Assembly: GCF_003259365.1 (NCBI RefSeq)
Contig: NZ_QLLY01000012.1
Location: 191,089 to 255,088 of the forward strand
Length of the DNA stretch: 64,000 nucleotides
Source: Streptomyces sp. PsTaAH-137
Lineage (GTDB): Bacteria; Actinomycetota; Actinomycetes; Streptomycetales; Streptomycetaceae
Direction of reading: 5' to 3'
The notes under the pieces: model-generated
Database searches by the model: none
Seen by the model: only the letters and a program-made list of their open reading frames with translations
What the model was told of the DNA's origin: nothing
Translations under genes and position numbers: made by a program
Part shown: positions 8,376 through 17,406 of the stretch, in pieces
Layout: every line of letters begins with the position of its first letter
Position numbering within the stretch: the first letter of the stretch is position 1

Positions 8376-9056
8376 GTGCCCACAGAAGCGACGGAACCCA
8401 GCGAGCAGCGCGAGTACCGCATGGAGGAGCTGGCCAGGGCGGCCGGCATCACGGTGCGCACCGTGCGCTTCTACCGCGAGCGCGGCCTCATCAAGCCCCC
8501 GCGCCGCGAGGGCCGGATCGCCTGGTACGACGACACGCACCTGGCCCGCCTGCACACGATCGCCCAGCTCCTGGAGCGCGGCCACACCCTCAACGGCATC
8601 GCCGAACTCTCCGAGGCGTTCGACCGCGGCCGCGACGTCGCCGAACTCCTCGGCATCGGCCAGGCCACCGAGGAGATCCCGGTCCGCCTGACCGCCACCG
8701 AACTCGCCGACCACTTCGCCGACGACGTCACCCCGGAGAACCTCCAGGCGGCCCTCGACCTCGGCTACCTCGGCACCGACGGCGAGGAGATCGTCCACGT
8801 CAGCCGCCGCCTGCTCGACGTCTCGGCGGCCCTGGTCCGCGAGGGCATCCCCCTCGCCGAGGTCCTGGCGGCGGCCCGCACGGTCCGCGAACACGCGGAC
8901 GCCCTGGCCACCCTCTTCCACGACCTGGTCCTGGCCCACGGCGACGACAAGGACGTCCAACGCCTGCGCCCGCTGGCCAAGTCGGTGGTGGAGGCCGAAC
9001 TCTCGATGGCCCTGGACCGCAGGCTCAGCCCGCCGGCGGGTCCGTCCTACTCGTAG
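8376..9056 (+). CDS. MerR family transcriptional regulator
   Basis: A 226-residue protein. The N-terminal winged helix (about residues 13-80) reads YRMEELARAAGITVRTVRFYRERGLI and then RIAWYDDTHLARLHTIAQLLERGHTLNGI, a typical MerR domain. The C-terminal part is helical and longer than in metal sensors, with no conserved Cys pairs, so an organic ligand is more likely than a metal. It starts at GTG 8376 and is divergent from the monooxygenase/hydrolase/SDR operon, which it may control. Its last bases overlap the end of the convergent exonuclease III gene by 10 bp. Confidence 0.92.
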   Translation: MPTEATEPSEQREYRMEELARAAGITVRTVRFYRERGLIKPPRREGRIAWYDDTHLARLHTIAQLLERGHTLNGIAELSEAFDRGRDVAELLGIGQATEEIPVRLTATELADHFADDVTPENLQAALDLGYLGTDGEEIVHVSRRLLDVSAALVREGIPLAEVLAAARTVREHADALATLFHDLVLAHGDDKDVQRLRPLAKSVVEAELSMALDRRLSPPAGPSYS

Positions 9057-9847
9057 ACGACGGTGACCGGCGCGTGGTCCGACCAGCGCTCGGCGTGGGT
9101 GGCCGCCCGCTCCACGAACCCCTTGACCGCGCGCCGCGCGAGCCCCGGGGTCGAAATCTGATAGTCGATGCGCCAACCTGCATCGTTATCGAACGCACGT
9201 CCGCGATACGACCACCACGAGTACGGCCCCTCGACATCCGGGTGCAGGGCGCGCACCACGTCGACGTAACCGCCGTCGTTCGCGTCGAGGACCTGGCCCA
9301 GCCACTCCCGCTCCTCGGGGAGGAAGCCGGAGTTCTTCTTGTTGGCCTTCCAGTTCTTGAGGTCGGCCTCCTGGTGGGCGATGTTCCAGTCGCCGCAGAC
9401 GACGACCTCGCGGCCGTCGGCGGCGGCGCGCTCGCGCAGGCCCTTGAGGTAGGCGTGGAACTCGGCCATGAAGCGGATCTTCTCGTCCTGCCGCTCGGTG
9501 CCGACCTCGCCGGAGGGGAGGTAGAGGGAGGCGACGGTGACGCCGGGAAGGTCCACTTCCACGTAACGGCCGCTGTCGTCGAACTCGGCCGAGCCGAAGC
9601 CGATCTGTACGCGTTCCGGCTCGCGCCGCGAGTAGAGGGAGACGCCGGCGCGGCCCTTGGCTGCGGCCGGGGCGTGCACGACGTGCCAGCCCTCGGGCTC
9701 GCGGACCTCGTCGGGCAGCTGGTGCGGTTCGGCGCGCACTTCCTGGAGGCACAGGACATCGGCGGAGGTCTCGGCGAGCCACTCCACGAAGCCCTTCTTG
9801 GCGGCGGCCCGCAGCCCGTTCACGTTCACACTGGTCACAGTCAGCAC
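9047..9847 (-). CDS. xth: Exodeoxyribonuclease III (AP endonuclease)
   Basis: A 266-residue member of the exonuclease III/APE1 family, which cuts DNA at abasic sites and removes 3' blocks in base-excision repair. Motifs seen: SVNVNGLRAA (family start), LCLQEVR with the metal-binding Glu, the CGDWNIAHQEADLKNWK region with the catalytic Asp and Asn, and WRIDYQIST plus SDHAPVTV with the final Asp-His pair. GTG 9847 is chosen because it lies four residues before the conserved start. It ends inside the tail of the convergent MerR gene, so the two transcripts overlap. Confidence 0.95.
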   Translation of the reverse strand: MLTVTSVNVNGLRAAAKKGFVEWLAETSADVLCLQEVRAEPHQLPDEVREPEGWHVVHAPAAAKGRAGVSLYSRREPERVQIGFGSAEFDDSGRYVEVDLPGVTVASLYLPSGEVGTERQDEKIRFMAEFHAYLKGLRERAAADGREVVVCGDWNIAHQEADLKNWKANKKNSGFLPEEREWLGQVLDANDGGYVDVVRALHPDVEGPYSWWSYRGRAFDNDAGWRIDYQISTPGLARRAVKGFVERAATHAERWSDHAPVTVVYE

Positions 9848-9916
9848 CCGGCCACGGTACCGGCACACTGGACGGACCAGCCGCAAGCGCTTCAGCATAG
9901 AGTTACGATGGAACGT

Positions 9917-10438
9917 ATGAGTATCCAGTCCGCGCCGTCCGCCTCCGCCGCCGGGATCACCCTGCGCCCGGTCTCCTTCGGCCACCCCGACGCGGTCGCG
10001 CTCAACGACCGCGTACAGCTCGAATACGCGGAGCGCTACGGCGACGAGGGCGATGTCACACCTCTCGACCCGACGATGTTCGACGCCCCGAGCGGCCACT
10101 ACCTGATCGCCTACGACGCGGCGGGCGTCCCGCTGGCCACCGGCGGGTGGCGCACGCAGGACAAGAACGACGAGGGGTACGCGGACGGGGACGCCGAGCT
10201 GAAGCGGATGTACGTCACCCCGGAGGCCCGGGGCCTCGGGCTCGCCCGCCGCATCCTGGCCGCCCTGGAGGACGACGCCCGCGCGGCGGGCCGCACCCGC
10301 ATGGTCCTGGAGACCGGCACCAAGCAGCCCGAGGCCATAGCCCTGTACCTGTCGAGCGGGTACGAGCCGTGCACCAAGTTCGGCCACTACCGGTTCGAGG
10401 AGCTCAGCCGCTGCTACGCCAAGCCGCTCAAGGGCTGA
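9917..10438 (+). CDS. GNAT family N-acetyltransferase
   Basis: A 173-residue acetyltransferase. The acetyl-CoA loop is visible as MYVTPEARGLGLARRILAALE (Q/RxxGxG/A type). It follows DAELKRMYV and precedes MVLETGTKQPEAIALYLSSGYEPC, the usual beta5-alpha4 hairpin of GNATs. Substrate is not predictable. The start at ATG 9917 (MSIQSAPS) has a weak ribosome site; ATG 9908 in the same frame is an alternative adding three residues. It is divergent from xth (69 bp gap) and convergent with the S9 peptidase gene only 3 bp away. Confidence 0.85.
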   Translation: MSIQSAPSASAAGITLRPVSFGHPDAVALNDRVQLEYAERYGDEGDVTPLDPTMFDAPSGHYLIAYDAAGVPLATGGWRTQDKNDEGYADGDAELKRMYVTPEARGLGLARRILAALEDDARAAGRTRMVLETGTKQPEAIALYLSSGYEPCTKFGHYRFEELSRCYAKPLKG

Positions 10439-10441
10439 CCG

Positions 10442-12478
10442 TCACAGCAGTCCCGGCCGCTGCCACTCGGCGCCGAGGACGTGGTGGTCGAGGAAGTTCA
10501 GGAACGTCTCGTACCAGACCTTGATGTGGCCGGGCGCGAGGATCCAGTGGGTCTCCTCCGGGAAGTAGAGGTACTTGGCGGGGACTTCGAACCGCTGGAG
10601 GTCCTGGAAGAGCGCCGCGCCCTGGCCGACGGGCACCCGGTAGTCCTTCGCGCCGTGGATGACCAGCATCGGGGTACGGATCTTCGCGGCGTTCTCGTAC
10701 GGGGAGTCGGCCAGATACCGCTCGGGGCGGGTCAGCGGGTCACCGAAGATCCGGTGGAAGTACCAGGGGACGTCGGTGTCGCCCTGGAAACTCCGCAGGT
10801 CCCACAGGCCCGCGTGGCTGACGATCGCCTTGAAGCGGTCGGTGCTGGTGGCGACCCGGTTGGCCATGTAGCCGCCGTAGGAGCCGCCCGCGAGCCCGGT
10901 GCGGGTGGCGTCGATGTCGTCCCGGGCCTCGGTGGCATCGGTCAGCGCCATCACGTCGTCGTAGGGCCGCCCGCCCCACTGCCCCCAGCCGCGCTCGTGG
11001 TTGCGCTGCCCGTAGCCGGTCGACAGGGCCGGGTCCGGGAGCAGCACGGCGTAGCCGCGCGCGGCGAACGGCCAGGGGTTCCAGCGCCAGGTCCAGGAGT
11101 TCCAGCTGCTCTGCGGTCCGCCGTGGACGGAGACGAGCAGCGGTGCGGGGCGGTCGGCGCCGGCTCCTTCGGGCAGGACGAGCCAGCCGCGCAGCGGGAA
11201 TCCGTCGTCGCCCTCGGTGTGCACCTCGGTGAGGGTGCCGGGCAGGCCGTCGAGGGCGCCCGGGGCGGGCAGTTCGGCGGGCGTCTGGTCGGCCGTCGCG
11301 GCGTCGAGGCGGACGGGGCGCGGCGGGGAGTCGACGGCGTTGCGCAGGGCGTAGAGCGTGCGGCCGTCGGGGGCGACGCACAGCGATCCGTACGCGCCGG
11401 AGGCGGTGAGGCGGGTGACGGTGCCGTCGGGGTCGCGGCGGAAGACGGGGTGGTGGCCCTTTTCGTCGGCGGTGAAGAAGAGGGTGTCGTCGGCCGGTGA
11501 ACAGACGGCGCCGCCGGGCCAGTTGTCGAACCCGGGGAGCAGGTCGGTGACGTCGCCGGTCGCCAGGTCGACGCGGATGAGCGTGCCGTCCCAGGGTTCG
11601 TCGTAGGTGGGGAAGAACATCCGGGAGAGCACGACGGCGGTGCCGTCGCCGGTGAAGGCGGGTGCCTCGTAGACGTGCTGCGTGTCGCCGAGGACGTGGA
11701 GCTGCTTGCCGGTCGTCGCGTCGGCGATCACCACGGCGGTGCGGTTCTCGTCGGGGATCCGGCCGGTCGTGAAGCGGGTGTACGCCACGCGCGTGCCGTC
11801 GGGCGAGAGCACCGCGTCCCCGGCGTTCTCCAGCGCCTCGCCCTGGCCACCGGCGTCGACGAGGGCGGCGTCGGGGGTGGCGCGGACGAGGACGTGCGGG
11901 TCCTCGGGGCCGAGGTCGCGGTCCCAGGCGCGGGTCGGCCCGGACTCGTAGAGGATCGCGGTGACCTTGGCGTCCTTGCGTGCCGTACGGAGCTTGTCGT
12001 GCGCCTCGGCGTCGGCGGCGCCGGGCAGCAGTCCCGCGGTGACGGCGAGCGCGCCGGAGTCACGGGCGACGGTGAACGCCGCGATGCCGCCGGGGTGGCG
12101 GGCCACGACGGCGGCCTCGCCGCGCGCGGGCAGCGACCACAGTGCGGGCCCCTCGTGCTCGCCGTCGGCGTCGTCGATGTCTCCGGGGCGGCCGGACAGG
12201 AAGTACAGCGCTCCGTCGGGGCCGAACGCGGGCCCGGACTCGCCCTTGTCGGACCGGGTCAGCCGGACCGCCTCGCGCGTGCCGGCCGGGTCGAGCTCCC
12301 AGAGTCCGGACACGAACCGGGTGCTGTCGCCGGACAGGGTCTGCACGGCGGCGACGAGCCGGCTGCCGTCGGCGGACAGGGCGAGGGAGTTGACGCGGGG
12401 CAGGGCGAGATAGGCGGAGAGGTCGTGGAAGGCGGAGGCACCACCGGCGGTGTCAGGACTGTCAGGGGTTTCAGGCAT
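10442..12478 (-). CDS. S9 family prolyl oligopeptidase (acylaminoacyl peptidase type)
   Basis: A 678-residue serine peptidase without signal peptide. The first ~420 residues form beta-propeller blades with WD40-like PD40 units (LSADGSRLVAAV, LSPDGTRVAYTRF, FTGDGTAVVLSRM). The C-terminal catalytic domain has LLVSVHGGPQSSW for the oxyanion hole, GGSYGGYMANR with the nucleophile Ser, HGAKDYRVP with Asp, and EETHWI with His. Such enzymes trim short peptides or remove N-acylated residues in the cytosol. ATG 12478 has little ribosome-site sequence before it. It could share function with the tricorn protease also present in this window. Confidence 0.93.
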   Translation of the reverse strand: MPETPDSPDTAGGASAFHDLSAYLALPRVNSLALSADGSRLVAAVQTLSGDSTRFVSGLWELDPAGTREAVRLTRSDKGESGPAFGPDGALYFLSGRPGDIDDADGEHEGPALWSLPARGEAAVVARHPGGIAAFTVARDSGALAVTAGLLPGAADAEAHDKLRTARKDAKVTAILYESGPTRAWDRDLGPEDPHVLVRATPDAALVDAGGQGEALENAGDAVLSPDGTRVAYTRFTTGRIPDENRTAVVIADATTGKQLHVLGDTQHVYEAPAFTGDGTAVVLSRMFFPTYDEPWDGTLIRVDLATGDVTDLLPGFDNWPGGAVCSPADDTLFFTADEKGHHPVFRRDPDGTVTRLTASGAYGSLCVAPDGRTLYALRNAVDSPPRPVRLDAATADQTPAELPAPGALDGLPGTLTEVHTEGDDGFPLRGWLVLPEGAGADRPAPLLVSVHGGPQSSWNSWTWRWNPWPFAARGYAVLLPDPALSTGYGQRNHERGWGQWGGRPYDDVMALTDATEARDDIDATRTGLAGGSYGGYMANRVATSTDRFKAIVSHAGLWDLRSFQGDTDVPWYFHRIFGDPLTRPERYLADSPYENAAKIRTPMLVIHGAKDYRVPVGQGAALFQDLQRFEVPAKYLYFPEETHWILAPGHIKVWYETFLNFLDHHVLGAEWQRPGLL

Positions 12479-12548
12479 GGTCGCGATTCTCGCGCCCGAA
12501 TGCCGTGCGGGACAGGGGGTTTTATCGCTCTTGGTCCCCGCCAACGCA

Positions 12549-12585
12549 AAGATCCCGCCCGATCGTGATGATCGGACGGGATCTT
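12549..12585 (-). terminator. Hairpin terminator for tRNA-Ala
   Basis: A 16-bp inverted repeat (12549-12564 with 12570-12585, one mismatch, 5-base loop) lies 39 bp downstream of the tRNA on its strand. It likely ends the tRNA transcript before the S9 peptidase gene. Confidence 0.7.
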
Positions 12586-12624
12586 GTCCACCGTCTGCGA
12601 GTCGCCTCACAAGCGGTGTTGCAG

Positions 12625-12698
12625 TGGACCTGAGGGGATTCGAACCCCTGGCCCCCTCGATGCGAACGAGGTGCGCTACCGGACTGCGCCACAGGCCC
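12625..12698 (-). tRNA. tRNA-Ala (anticodon CGC)
   Basis: A complete cloverleaf reads on the minus strand. The acceptor stem pairs GGGCCTG with CAGGTCC. The D arm is GCGC...GCGC and the anticodon stem CCTCG/CGAGG encloses loop TTCGCAT, giving anticodon CGC. The T arm is AGGGG TTCGAAT CCCCT and the discriminator base is A. The 3' CCA is not encoded. It reads GCG alanine codons, very common in this genome. Nothing is integrated next to it. Confidence 0.95.
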
Positions 12699-12768
12699 TT
12701 GCAACGAGTGAAACTCTAGCACCCCGGTCGGGGTGCTTGGAAATCCGTTCCGAGGCTGGTCAGCCCCG

Positions 12769-13986
12769 TCACTCGTTGGCGGCGCGGGGCCGGCCGTCCG
12801 CGCCGTCGTCGTACTGGTCGAAGAGCGGGGTGCGGCCGCGCTCGCGCGAGCGGCGGGCGGAGGCGGCGCGGCGGGCGTCGCTGCGGCCGTCGTCGGCGAC
12901 GGGCGGTTCCTCGGCGGCGTGCTCCTCCTCGACGGCCGAGGAGCGGGCGGCGCTCCACGTCTCGGGGGCGCCGTAGTCGATGCCGCCGCCGGCGCGCGGG
13001 GCGACCGGGGCCGTCACATAGGTGGGCAGCGGGACCGGTACGGGGTCCCAGCTGTCGCCGGGGCCGGGGTGGCGCTGGCGCTCGCGCTGCTGGTCGACCC
13101 ACTCGGCGTGGTCGGTCTGCTCGACGAGGGCGCGCCGGTCGGCGGCGAGTGCTTCGAGGCCGGGGTCGGTCGCGCTGTCCTCGGCGTCTGGTCCGTCCTC
13201 CGCGGTGTCGGCGTACTCGGCGGACCGGCCGTATCCGTCCGTGGCGCGGCCCGCGGCCTGCTGGCGCCTGCGGGGCTGGCGCTCGCGCAGGCGCTGCGCC
13301 GCGATCTCGGCGCGGCGGCGGTCCATCACGTAGGCGAAGCGGCGGCGCTCCTGGGCGCGGAGGTAGACGATGTACGCGCTGAGCAGCAGGGCCGGTGCCG
13401 CGGGTGCCCACAGGAACGCGATGCCGCCGACTCCGGCGACGACCGCGCCGGCGGTGAACGCGATGAAGAGCATCACGGTGGTACGGCGGCGGCGGGCGAG
13501 CACCTTGGAGCGGCGGGCGCGGGCCTGTGCCTCGGCGGAGGCGGCGCGTGCGGCGCGGGACTTGGCGGCGTCCGGGGCCGGTTCGCGGACCGGTTCGGCG
13601 TGGTCGCGTCCGGTGGCCGGGGGGCGCGGGGCGGGTGCGGGTCGCTGGGCTGCCGGGGGGCGCTGGGCCGCCGGTGGCCGTTCGGTGACCGCGGGGGGCC
13701 GGTCGCCGGCCGAGGGCGCGACGAAGGCCCGGACGTCCACCGGATCGGTGGGCGCGTCCGGGTCGACCGGGTCGCCGCTCCGCTCGTCCTCGGGCGAGCG
13801 AGCCTGGAGGTCCTTGGCGTACCGGCGCTCCATGCCCGCCCGACCGGAGAGAAGTCGGATCGCGGTGCTGAAGCGTTCCGTCGGACGGGCTTCGTTCAGC
13901 TCGTCCTGCCTACGGAGCCACATCGGCACCAAGTAGGCGGCCCAGGCCCCGACGATGACTGCGTAGATGAGGCCGCTGCTGCTCAC
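12769..13986 (-). CDS. glpR: Membrane protein GlpR (gephyrin-like Glp receptor)
   Basis: A 405-residue protein. It starts with GTG 13986 and an N-terminal helix (SSSGLIYAVIVGAWAAYLVPMWLRR), then a long Pro/Ala-rich disordered segment (about residues 80-155). Two transmembrane segments follow (TTVMLFIAFTAGAVVAGVGG and PAAPALLLSAYIVYL) and a charged Arg-rich cytoplasmic tail. This order matches actinobacterial GlpR, described in Corynebacterium as a membrane partner of the gephyrin-like MoeA homologue Glp that links to FtsZ and polar growth. The glp gene lies 2 kb downstream on the same strand, supporting the name. Function in Streptomyces is inferred by homology from memory. Confidence 0.8.
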   Translation of the reverse strand: MSSSGLIYAVIVGAWAAYLVPMWLRRQDELNEARPTERFSTAIRLLSGRAGMERRYAKDLQARSPEDERSGDPVDPDAPTDPVDVRAFVAPSAGDRPPAVTERPPAAQRPPAAQRPAPAPRPPATGRDHAEPVREPAPDAAKSRAARAASAEAQARARRSKVLARRRRTTVMLFIAFTAGAVVAGVGGIAFLWAPAAPALLLSAYIVYLRAQERRRFAYVMDRRRAEIAAQRLRERQPRRRQQAAGRATDGYGRSAEYADTAEDGPDAEDSATDPGLEALAADRRALVEQTDHAEWVDQQRERQRHPGPGDSWDPVPVPLPTYVTAPVAPRAGGGIDYGAPETWSAARSSAVEEEHAAEEPPVADDGRSDARRAASARRSRERGRTPLFDQYDDGADGRPRAANE

Positions 13987-14157
13987 GGTCACACCGTAGA
14001 GGGGTTTCCGTGAGGCCATCCGCCAATTGAGCCGGTGTGTCGCACGATCTGGCTGATATTTCGAGCTTTTTTTGCGACTGGTGCGATCAACTGGTCGACC
14101 GGGGCGGGAATTTAATGGCTCTCGCGGTCCACCGGCGATCAAATTCGAACATTTATT

Positions 14158-14802
14158 TTATTTCGAAGGGGTCCCCGGATCCATCGTGTTGGACGCCCCC
14201 GGACCTGCGCTGTTGCCGGGCCGCTCGCGCCGCCAGCGCCTGACCATGCCCTCGGGGACCTCTTCGGCGGTGAGCGCGAAGACGAGATGATCGCGCCAGC
14301 CGCCGTCGATGTGAAGATACCGTGGACGAAGCCCCTCCTCGCGGAATCCGAGTTTCTCCACGACGCGGCGGCTCGGCCCGTTCTCCGGGCGAATGCAGAC
14401 CTCGATGCGGTGCAGGCCCACGGTGCGGAAGCAGTGGTCGACGGCGAGCGCGACGGCCGTCGGCATCACCCCGCGCCCCGCGACGGACTGGTCCACCCAG
14501 TAGCCGACGTGCCCCGAGCACATCGATCCCCAGGTGATCCCGGCGACGGTCAACTGGCCCACCAGGCGGCCCTGGTACTCGATGACGAAGGGCAGCATCC
14601 GGCCCGCGTTCGCCTCCGCGCGCAGATGGCGGACCATCTGACGGTAGGTCGGGCGGTGCGTGATCGGGCCGCTCGGTGTGGGCGGCGGGATCGTCGCCTC
14701 CCAGGGGCGCAGCCAGTCGCGGTTGCGCCGGTTCACTTCGCGCCAGGCACGCTGGTCGCGCAGCTTTATCGGACGGAGGACGACATCGCCCTCCGCCAGC
14801 AC
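14158..14802 (-). CDS. RimJ/RimL-like GNAT acetyltransferase
   Basis: A 214-residue GNAT of the Acetyltransf_3 (RimJ/RimL) type. LRPIKLRDQRAWREV forms the N-terminal strand and helix. VGYWVDQSVAGRGVMPTAVALAVDHCF contains the acetyl-CoA loop, and HRIEVCIRPENGPSRRVVEKLGFREEGL is the family hallmark for proteins acetylating N-termini of ribosomal proteins or similar. It starts at GTG 14802, 20 bp after the mogA stop on the same strand, so it is probably co-transcribed with the molybdopterin genes. The 3' end lies in an unusually AT-rich patch (about 14130-14165). Confidence 0.88.
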   Translation of the reverse strand: MLAEGDVVLRPIKLRDQRAWREVNRRNRDWLRPWEATIPPPTPSGPITHRPTYRQMVRHLRAEANAGRMLPFVIEYQGRLVGQLTVAGITWGSMCSGHVGYWVDQSVAGRGVMPTAVALAVDHCFRTVGLHRIEVCIRPENGPSRRVVEKLGFREEGLRPRYLHIDGGWRDHLVFALTAEEVPEGMVRRWRRERPGNSAGPGASNTMDPGTPSK

Positions 14803-14822
14803 GACGGGCCAGGACGGGCTGT

Positions 14823-15347
14823 TCAGAGCGCACCCCCGGCGTGGGCGTCCGGTGCGGTGTCCGGTCTGGGGTGGTCGCCGCCGCGGAGCTGGTCGACGGC
14901 GTGGGTGAGCAGCGGCGCGAGGACGGCGAGGCCGTCCTTCACTCCCCCGCTCGACCCCGGGAGGTTCACGATCAGTGTGCGCCCGGCGACCCCGGCGAGG
15001 CCACGGGAGAGCGCCGCCGTGGGCACCTTCTCCCGGCCGTACGCGCGGATCGCCTCGGGGATGCCCGGCACCTCGTGGTCGATGACGCGGGCGGTCGCCT
15101 CGGGGGTGCGGTCGGTGGGCGAGATGCCGGTGCCGCCGGTGGTGACGACGACGTCGTAGGCAGCCTCGACCGCGGCCCGCAGGGCGGCCTCGACCGGGTC
15201 CCCGTCCGGGACGACCTGAGGCCCCTCGACGTGGAAGCCCATCCCCCGCAGCCCTTCGGCGATCAGGGGTCCGCCCTTGTCCTCGTAGACCCCGGCGGCG
15301 GCCCGGTTGGAGGCGGTGACGACGAGGGCGCGGTAGGTGTCAGACAT
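14823..15347 (-). CDS. MogA/MoaB family molybdenum cofactor protein
   Basis: A 174-residue protein of the MoCF-binding fold, which adenylylates molybdopterin before metal insertion. Visible motifs are DVVVTTGGTGISPTDRTPEAT (MPT/ATP-binding loop) and LIVNLPGSSGGVKDGLAVLAPLL. ATG 15347 follows GGAGAGG and is preferred over the in-frame ATG 18 bases upstream. The tail after residue 155 is low complexity. It follows moaC on the same strand; the 114-bp gap holds a variant of the intergenic repeat. MogA and MoaB cannot be separated by eye. Confidence 0.92.
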   Translation of the reverse strand: MSDTYRALVVTASNRAAAGVYEDKGGPLIAEGLRGMGFHVEGPQVVPDGDPVEAALRAAVEAAYDVVVTTGGTGISPTDRTPEATARVIDHEVPGIPEAIRAYGREKVPTAALSRGLAGVAGRTLIVNLPGSSGGVKDGLAVLAPLLTHAVDQLRGGDHPRPDTAPDAHAGGAL

Positions 15348-15370
15348 GGCGGCCTCTCCGGTCACCGTCG

Positions 15371-15412
15371 CGCCCCGTCAGGGGCGCGGGGCTGTGCCGA
15401 TCAGCGGCTCCG
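15371..15412 (+). repeat. Variant intergenic palindromic repeat between moaC and mogA
   Basis: CGCCCCGTCAGGGGCGCGGG matches the repeat family, but it continues with CTGTGCCGATCAGCGGCTCC instead of the usual AACTGCGCGA. It is thus a second sub-family of the same element. Confidence 0.7.
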
Positions 15413-15461
15413 CCGCGGGGCGCGGGCCGCCCGGAAATCCGCCGAACCGACGGAGTCACCG

Positions 15462-15944
15462 TCATGACCGGCTCCAGGTGCCCGACTTGCCGCCCGTCTT
15501 CTCCTCGACCCGCACGTCGGAGATGACGGCGCCCTTGTCGACGGCCTTGACCATGTCGACGACGGTGAGCGCGGCGACCGAGACCGCCGTCAGGGCCTCC
15601 ATCTCCACGCCCGTACGGTCCGTGGTCCTCACGGTGGCCAGGATCTCGACGGCGTCGTCCGCGACGGACAGGTCCACCTTCACGCCGGAGACGGCGAGCG
15701 GGTGGCAGAGCGGGATCAGGTCGGGCGTGCGCTTGGCGCCCATGATCCCGGCGATCCGCGCGGTCGCGAGGGCGTCGCCCTTGGGGACGCCCTCGCCGCG
15801 CAGCAGCTCGACCACGCGCGACGACACGAGCACGCGCCCGCTGGCACGCGCGGTGCGGGCGGTGACGTCCTTGCCGGACACGTCGACCATGCGGGCCGCG
15901 CCCGCCTCGTCGAGATGGGTGAGGTGTCCTTGCGAAGTGCTCAT
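15462..15944 (-). CDS. moaC: Cyclic pyranopterin monophosphate synthase MoaC
   Basis: A 160-residue MoaC, the enzyme that forms cyclic pyranopterin monophosphate in molybdenum cofactor synthesis. Signatures: LTHLDEAGAARMVDVSGK at the N-terminus, IAGIMGAKRTPDLIPLCHPLAVSGV with the conserved LCHPL, TGVEMEALTAVSVAALTVVDMVKA, and the terminal Lys-rich EEKTGGKSGTW. ATG 15944 begins the usual MoaC start. It lies 96 bp after glp and before mogA on the minus strand, forming a molybdopterin operon. Confidence 0.96.
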   Translation of the reverse strand: MSTSQGHLTHLDEAGAARMVDVSGKDVTARTARASGRVLVSSRVVELLRGEGVPKGDALATARIAGIMGAKRTPDLIPLCHPLAVSGVKVDLSVADDAVEILATVRTTDRTGVEMEALTAVSVAALTVVDMVKAVDKGAVISDVRVEEKTGGKSGTWSRS

Positions 15945-16040
15945 GGCGTGGTGGCGCTCCCGATCCGAGCCGTGCGCGGTGCGGGCGCGCCGGACTGTTG
16001 TGCGCGACACGGTATCGCGAGCCCGCGGCGGCGGGGCCGG

Positions 16041-17402
16041 TCAGCCCAGGACAACCACGTCGACCTCGGTGCCGGGCTCGACCGACGTGACGTCCTCGGG
16101 TACGACGATCAGCGCGTCCGCCTGGGCGAGCGCCGCGACGAGGTGGGAGCCGGAGCCGCCGACGGGGGCGACCCGGCCGGCCTCGGCGTCGTACACCCCG
16201 CGCAGGAACTGGCGGCGGCCGGACGGTGAGGTCAGGGCCTTGTCGGTGGCGAGCTCGGCGCGGACTCTCGGGCGCTGCACGGAGTCGGCGGGCAGGCCCA
16301 TCAGCGTCCGGACGGCGGGGCGGACGAACAGCTCGAAGGAGACGTAGCTGGAGACCGGGTTGCCGGGAAGGGCGAGCAGCGGGGTGTGGTCGGGGCCGAC
16401 CGAGCCGAAGCCCTGCGGCTTGCCCGGCTGCATCGCGAGCTTGCGGAACTCGACGCCGCTGCCCGCGCCGAGGCCGTCCTCCTCGTCGGGGTCGCCGATG
16501 GAGGTCAGCGCCTCCTTGACGACGTCGTACGCGCCGACGCTGACACCGCCCGTAGTGACGATGAGGTCGGCGCGGATCAGCTGGTCCTCGATGGTGGAGC
16601 GGAGCGTCTCGGCGTCGTCCGCGACCGCGCCGACCCGGTAGGCGATGGCTCCGGCGTCGCGGGCGGCGGCGGTCAGCGCGAAGCTGTTGGAGTCGAAGAT
16701 CTGGCCGTCGGCCAACTGCTCGCCGGGCTGGACGAGTTCGCTGCCGGTGGAGACGACGACCACGCGCGGGCGCGGGCGGACGCGTACGGTGCCGCGGCCG
16801 ATGGCGGCGAGCAGGGCGATCTGCGGCGGGCCGAGCACCGTGCCGGCGGCGAGTGCCCGGTCCCCGGCCTTGACGTCGCTGCCCTGCGCGCGGACGTGCG
16901 CGCGTGCCGGGGCGGGGCGGTGCACGCGGACCTCGCCGGAGGCTCCCTCGGGGGCCGCGCTGTGGGCGGTCATCGAGGCGACCGGGCCGGCGCCGAGCCC
17001 GCCGTCGGTCCACTCGACGGGGACGACGGTCTCGGCGCCGGGCGGCAGCGGGGCGCCGGTCATGATGCGGGCGGCCTGGCCGGGGCCGACGGTGGGCTGT
17101 CCGTCGGGTCCGGCCGCGCCCGCCGCGACGTCGCCGATCACCGTGAGCACGGCGGGGAACTCCTCGCTCGCGCCCGCGACATCGGCGACCCGGATCGCGT
17201 ATCCGTCCATCGAGCTGTTGTCGAACGGGGGCAGCGAGACCGGCACCGTCACGTCCTCGACGAGCACGCAGCCCTGGGCGTCGAGGAGTTGCAGCTCGAT
17301 GGGGTCGAGCGGGTGGACGGTGGTGAGGATGTCGTCCAGGTGCTCGTCCACCGACCAGAGCTGGTGCTGACCGGTGGCGGGCGGTGTGGTCGCGCTGCTC
17401 AA
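16041..17402 (-). CDS. glp: Gephyrin-like molybdopterin molybdotransferase Glp (MoeA)
   Basis: A 453-residue MoeA/gephyrin-E protein, which inserts molybdate into adenylylated molybdopterin. It shows PPFDNSSMDGYAIR (MoeA N-terminal signature) and ARIMTGAPLPPGAETVVPVEW. The MPT-binding domain reads VVVVSTGSELV...DSNS...LIVTTGGVSVGAYDVVKE, then ALPGNPVSSYVSFELFVRPA and the C-terminal domain IV. TTG 17402 is chosen: it lies 4 bp after the galU stop, with GAGGAG (which overlaps the galU 3' end) about ten bases upstream. The neighbouring moaC and mogA and the nearby glpR support both a cofactor role and the gephyrin-like role with GlpR reported in Corynebacterium. Confidence 0.92.
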   Translation of the reverse strand: MSSATTPPATGQHQLWSVDEHLDDILTTVHPLDPIELQLLDAQGCVLVEDVTVPVSLPPFDNSSMDGYAIRVADVAGASEEFPAVLTVIGDVAAGAAGPDGQPTVGPGQAARIMTGAPLPPGAETVVPVEWTDGGLGAGPVASMTAHSAAPEGASGEVRVHRPAPARAHVRAQGSDVKAGDRALAAGTVLGPPQIALLAAIGRGTVRVRPRPRVVVVSTGSELVQPGEQLADGQIFDSNSFALTAAARDAGAIAYRVGAVADDAETLRSTIEDQLIRADLIVTTGGVSVGAYDVVKEALTSIGDPDEEDGLGAGSGVEFRKLAMQPGKPQGFGSVGPDHTPLLALPGNPVSSYVSFELFVRPAVRTLMGLPADSVQRPRVRAELATDKALTSPSGRRQFLRGVYDAEAGRVAPVGGSGSHLVAALAQADALIVVPEDVTSVEPGTEVDVVVLG

Positions 17403-17406
17403 GGTG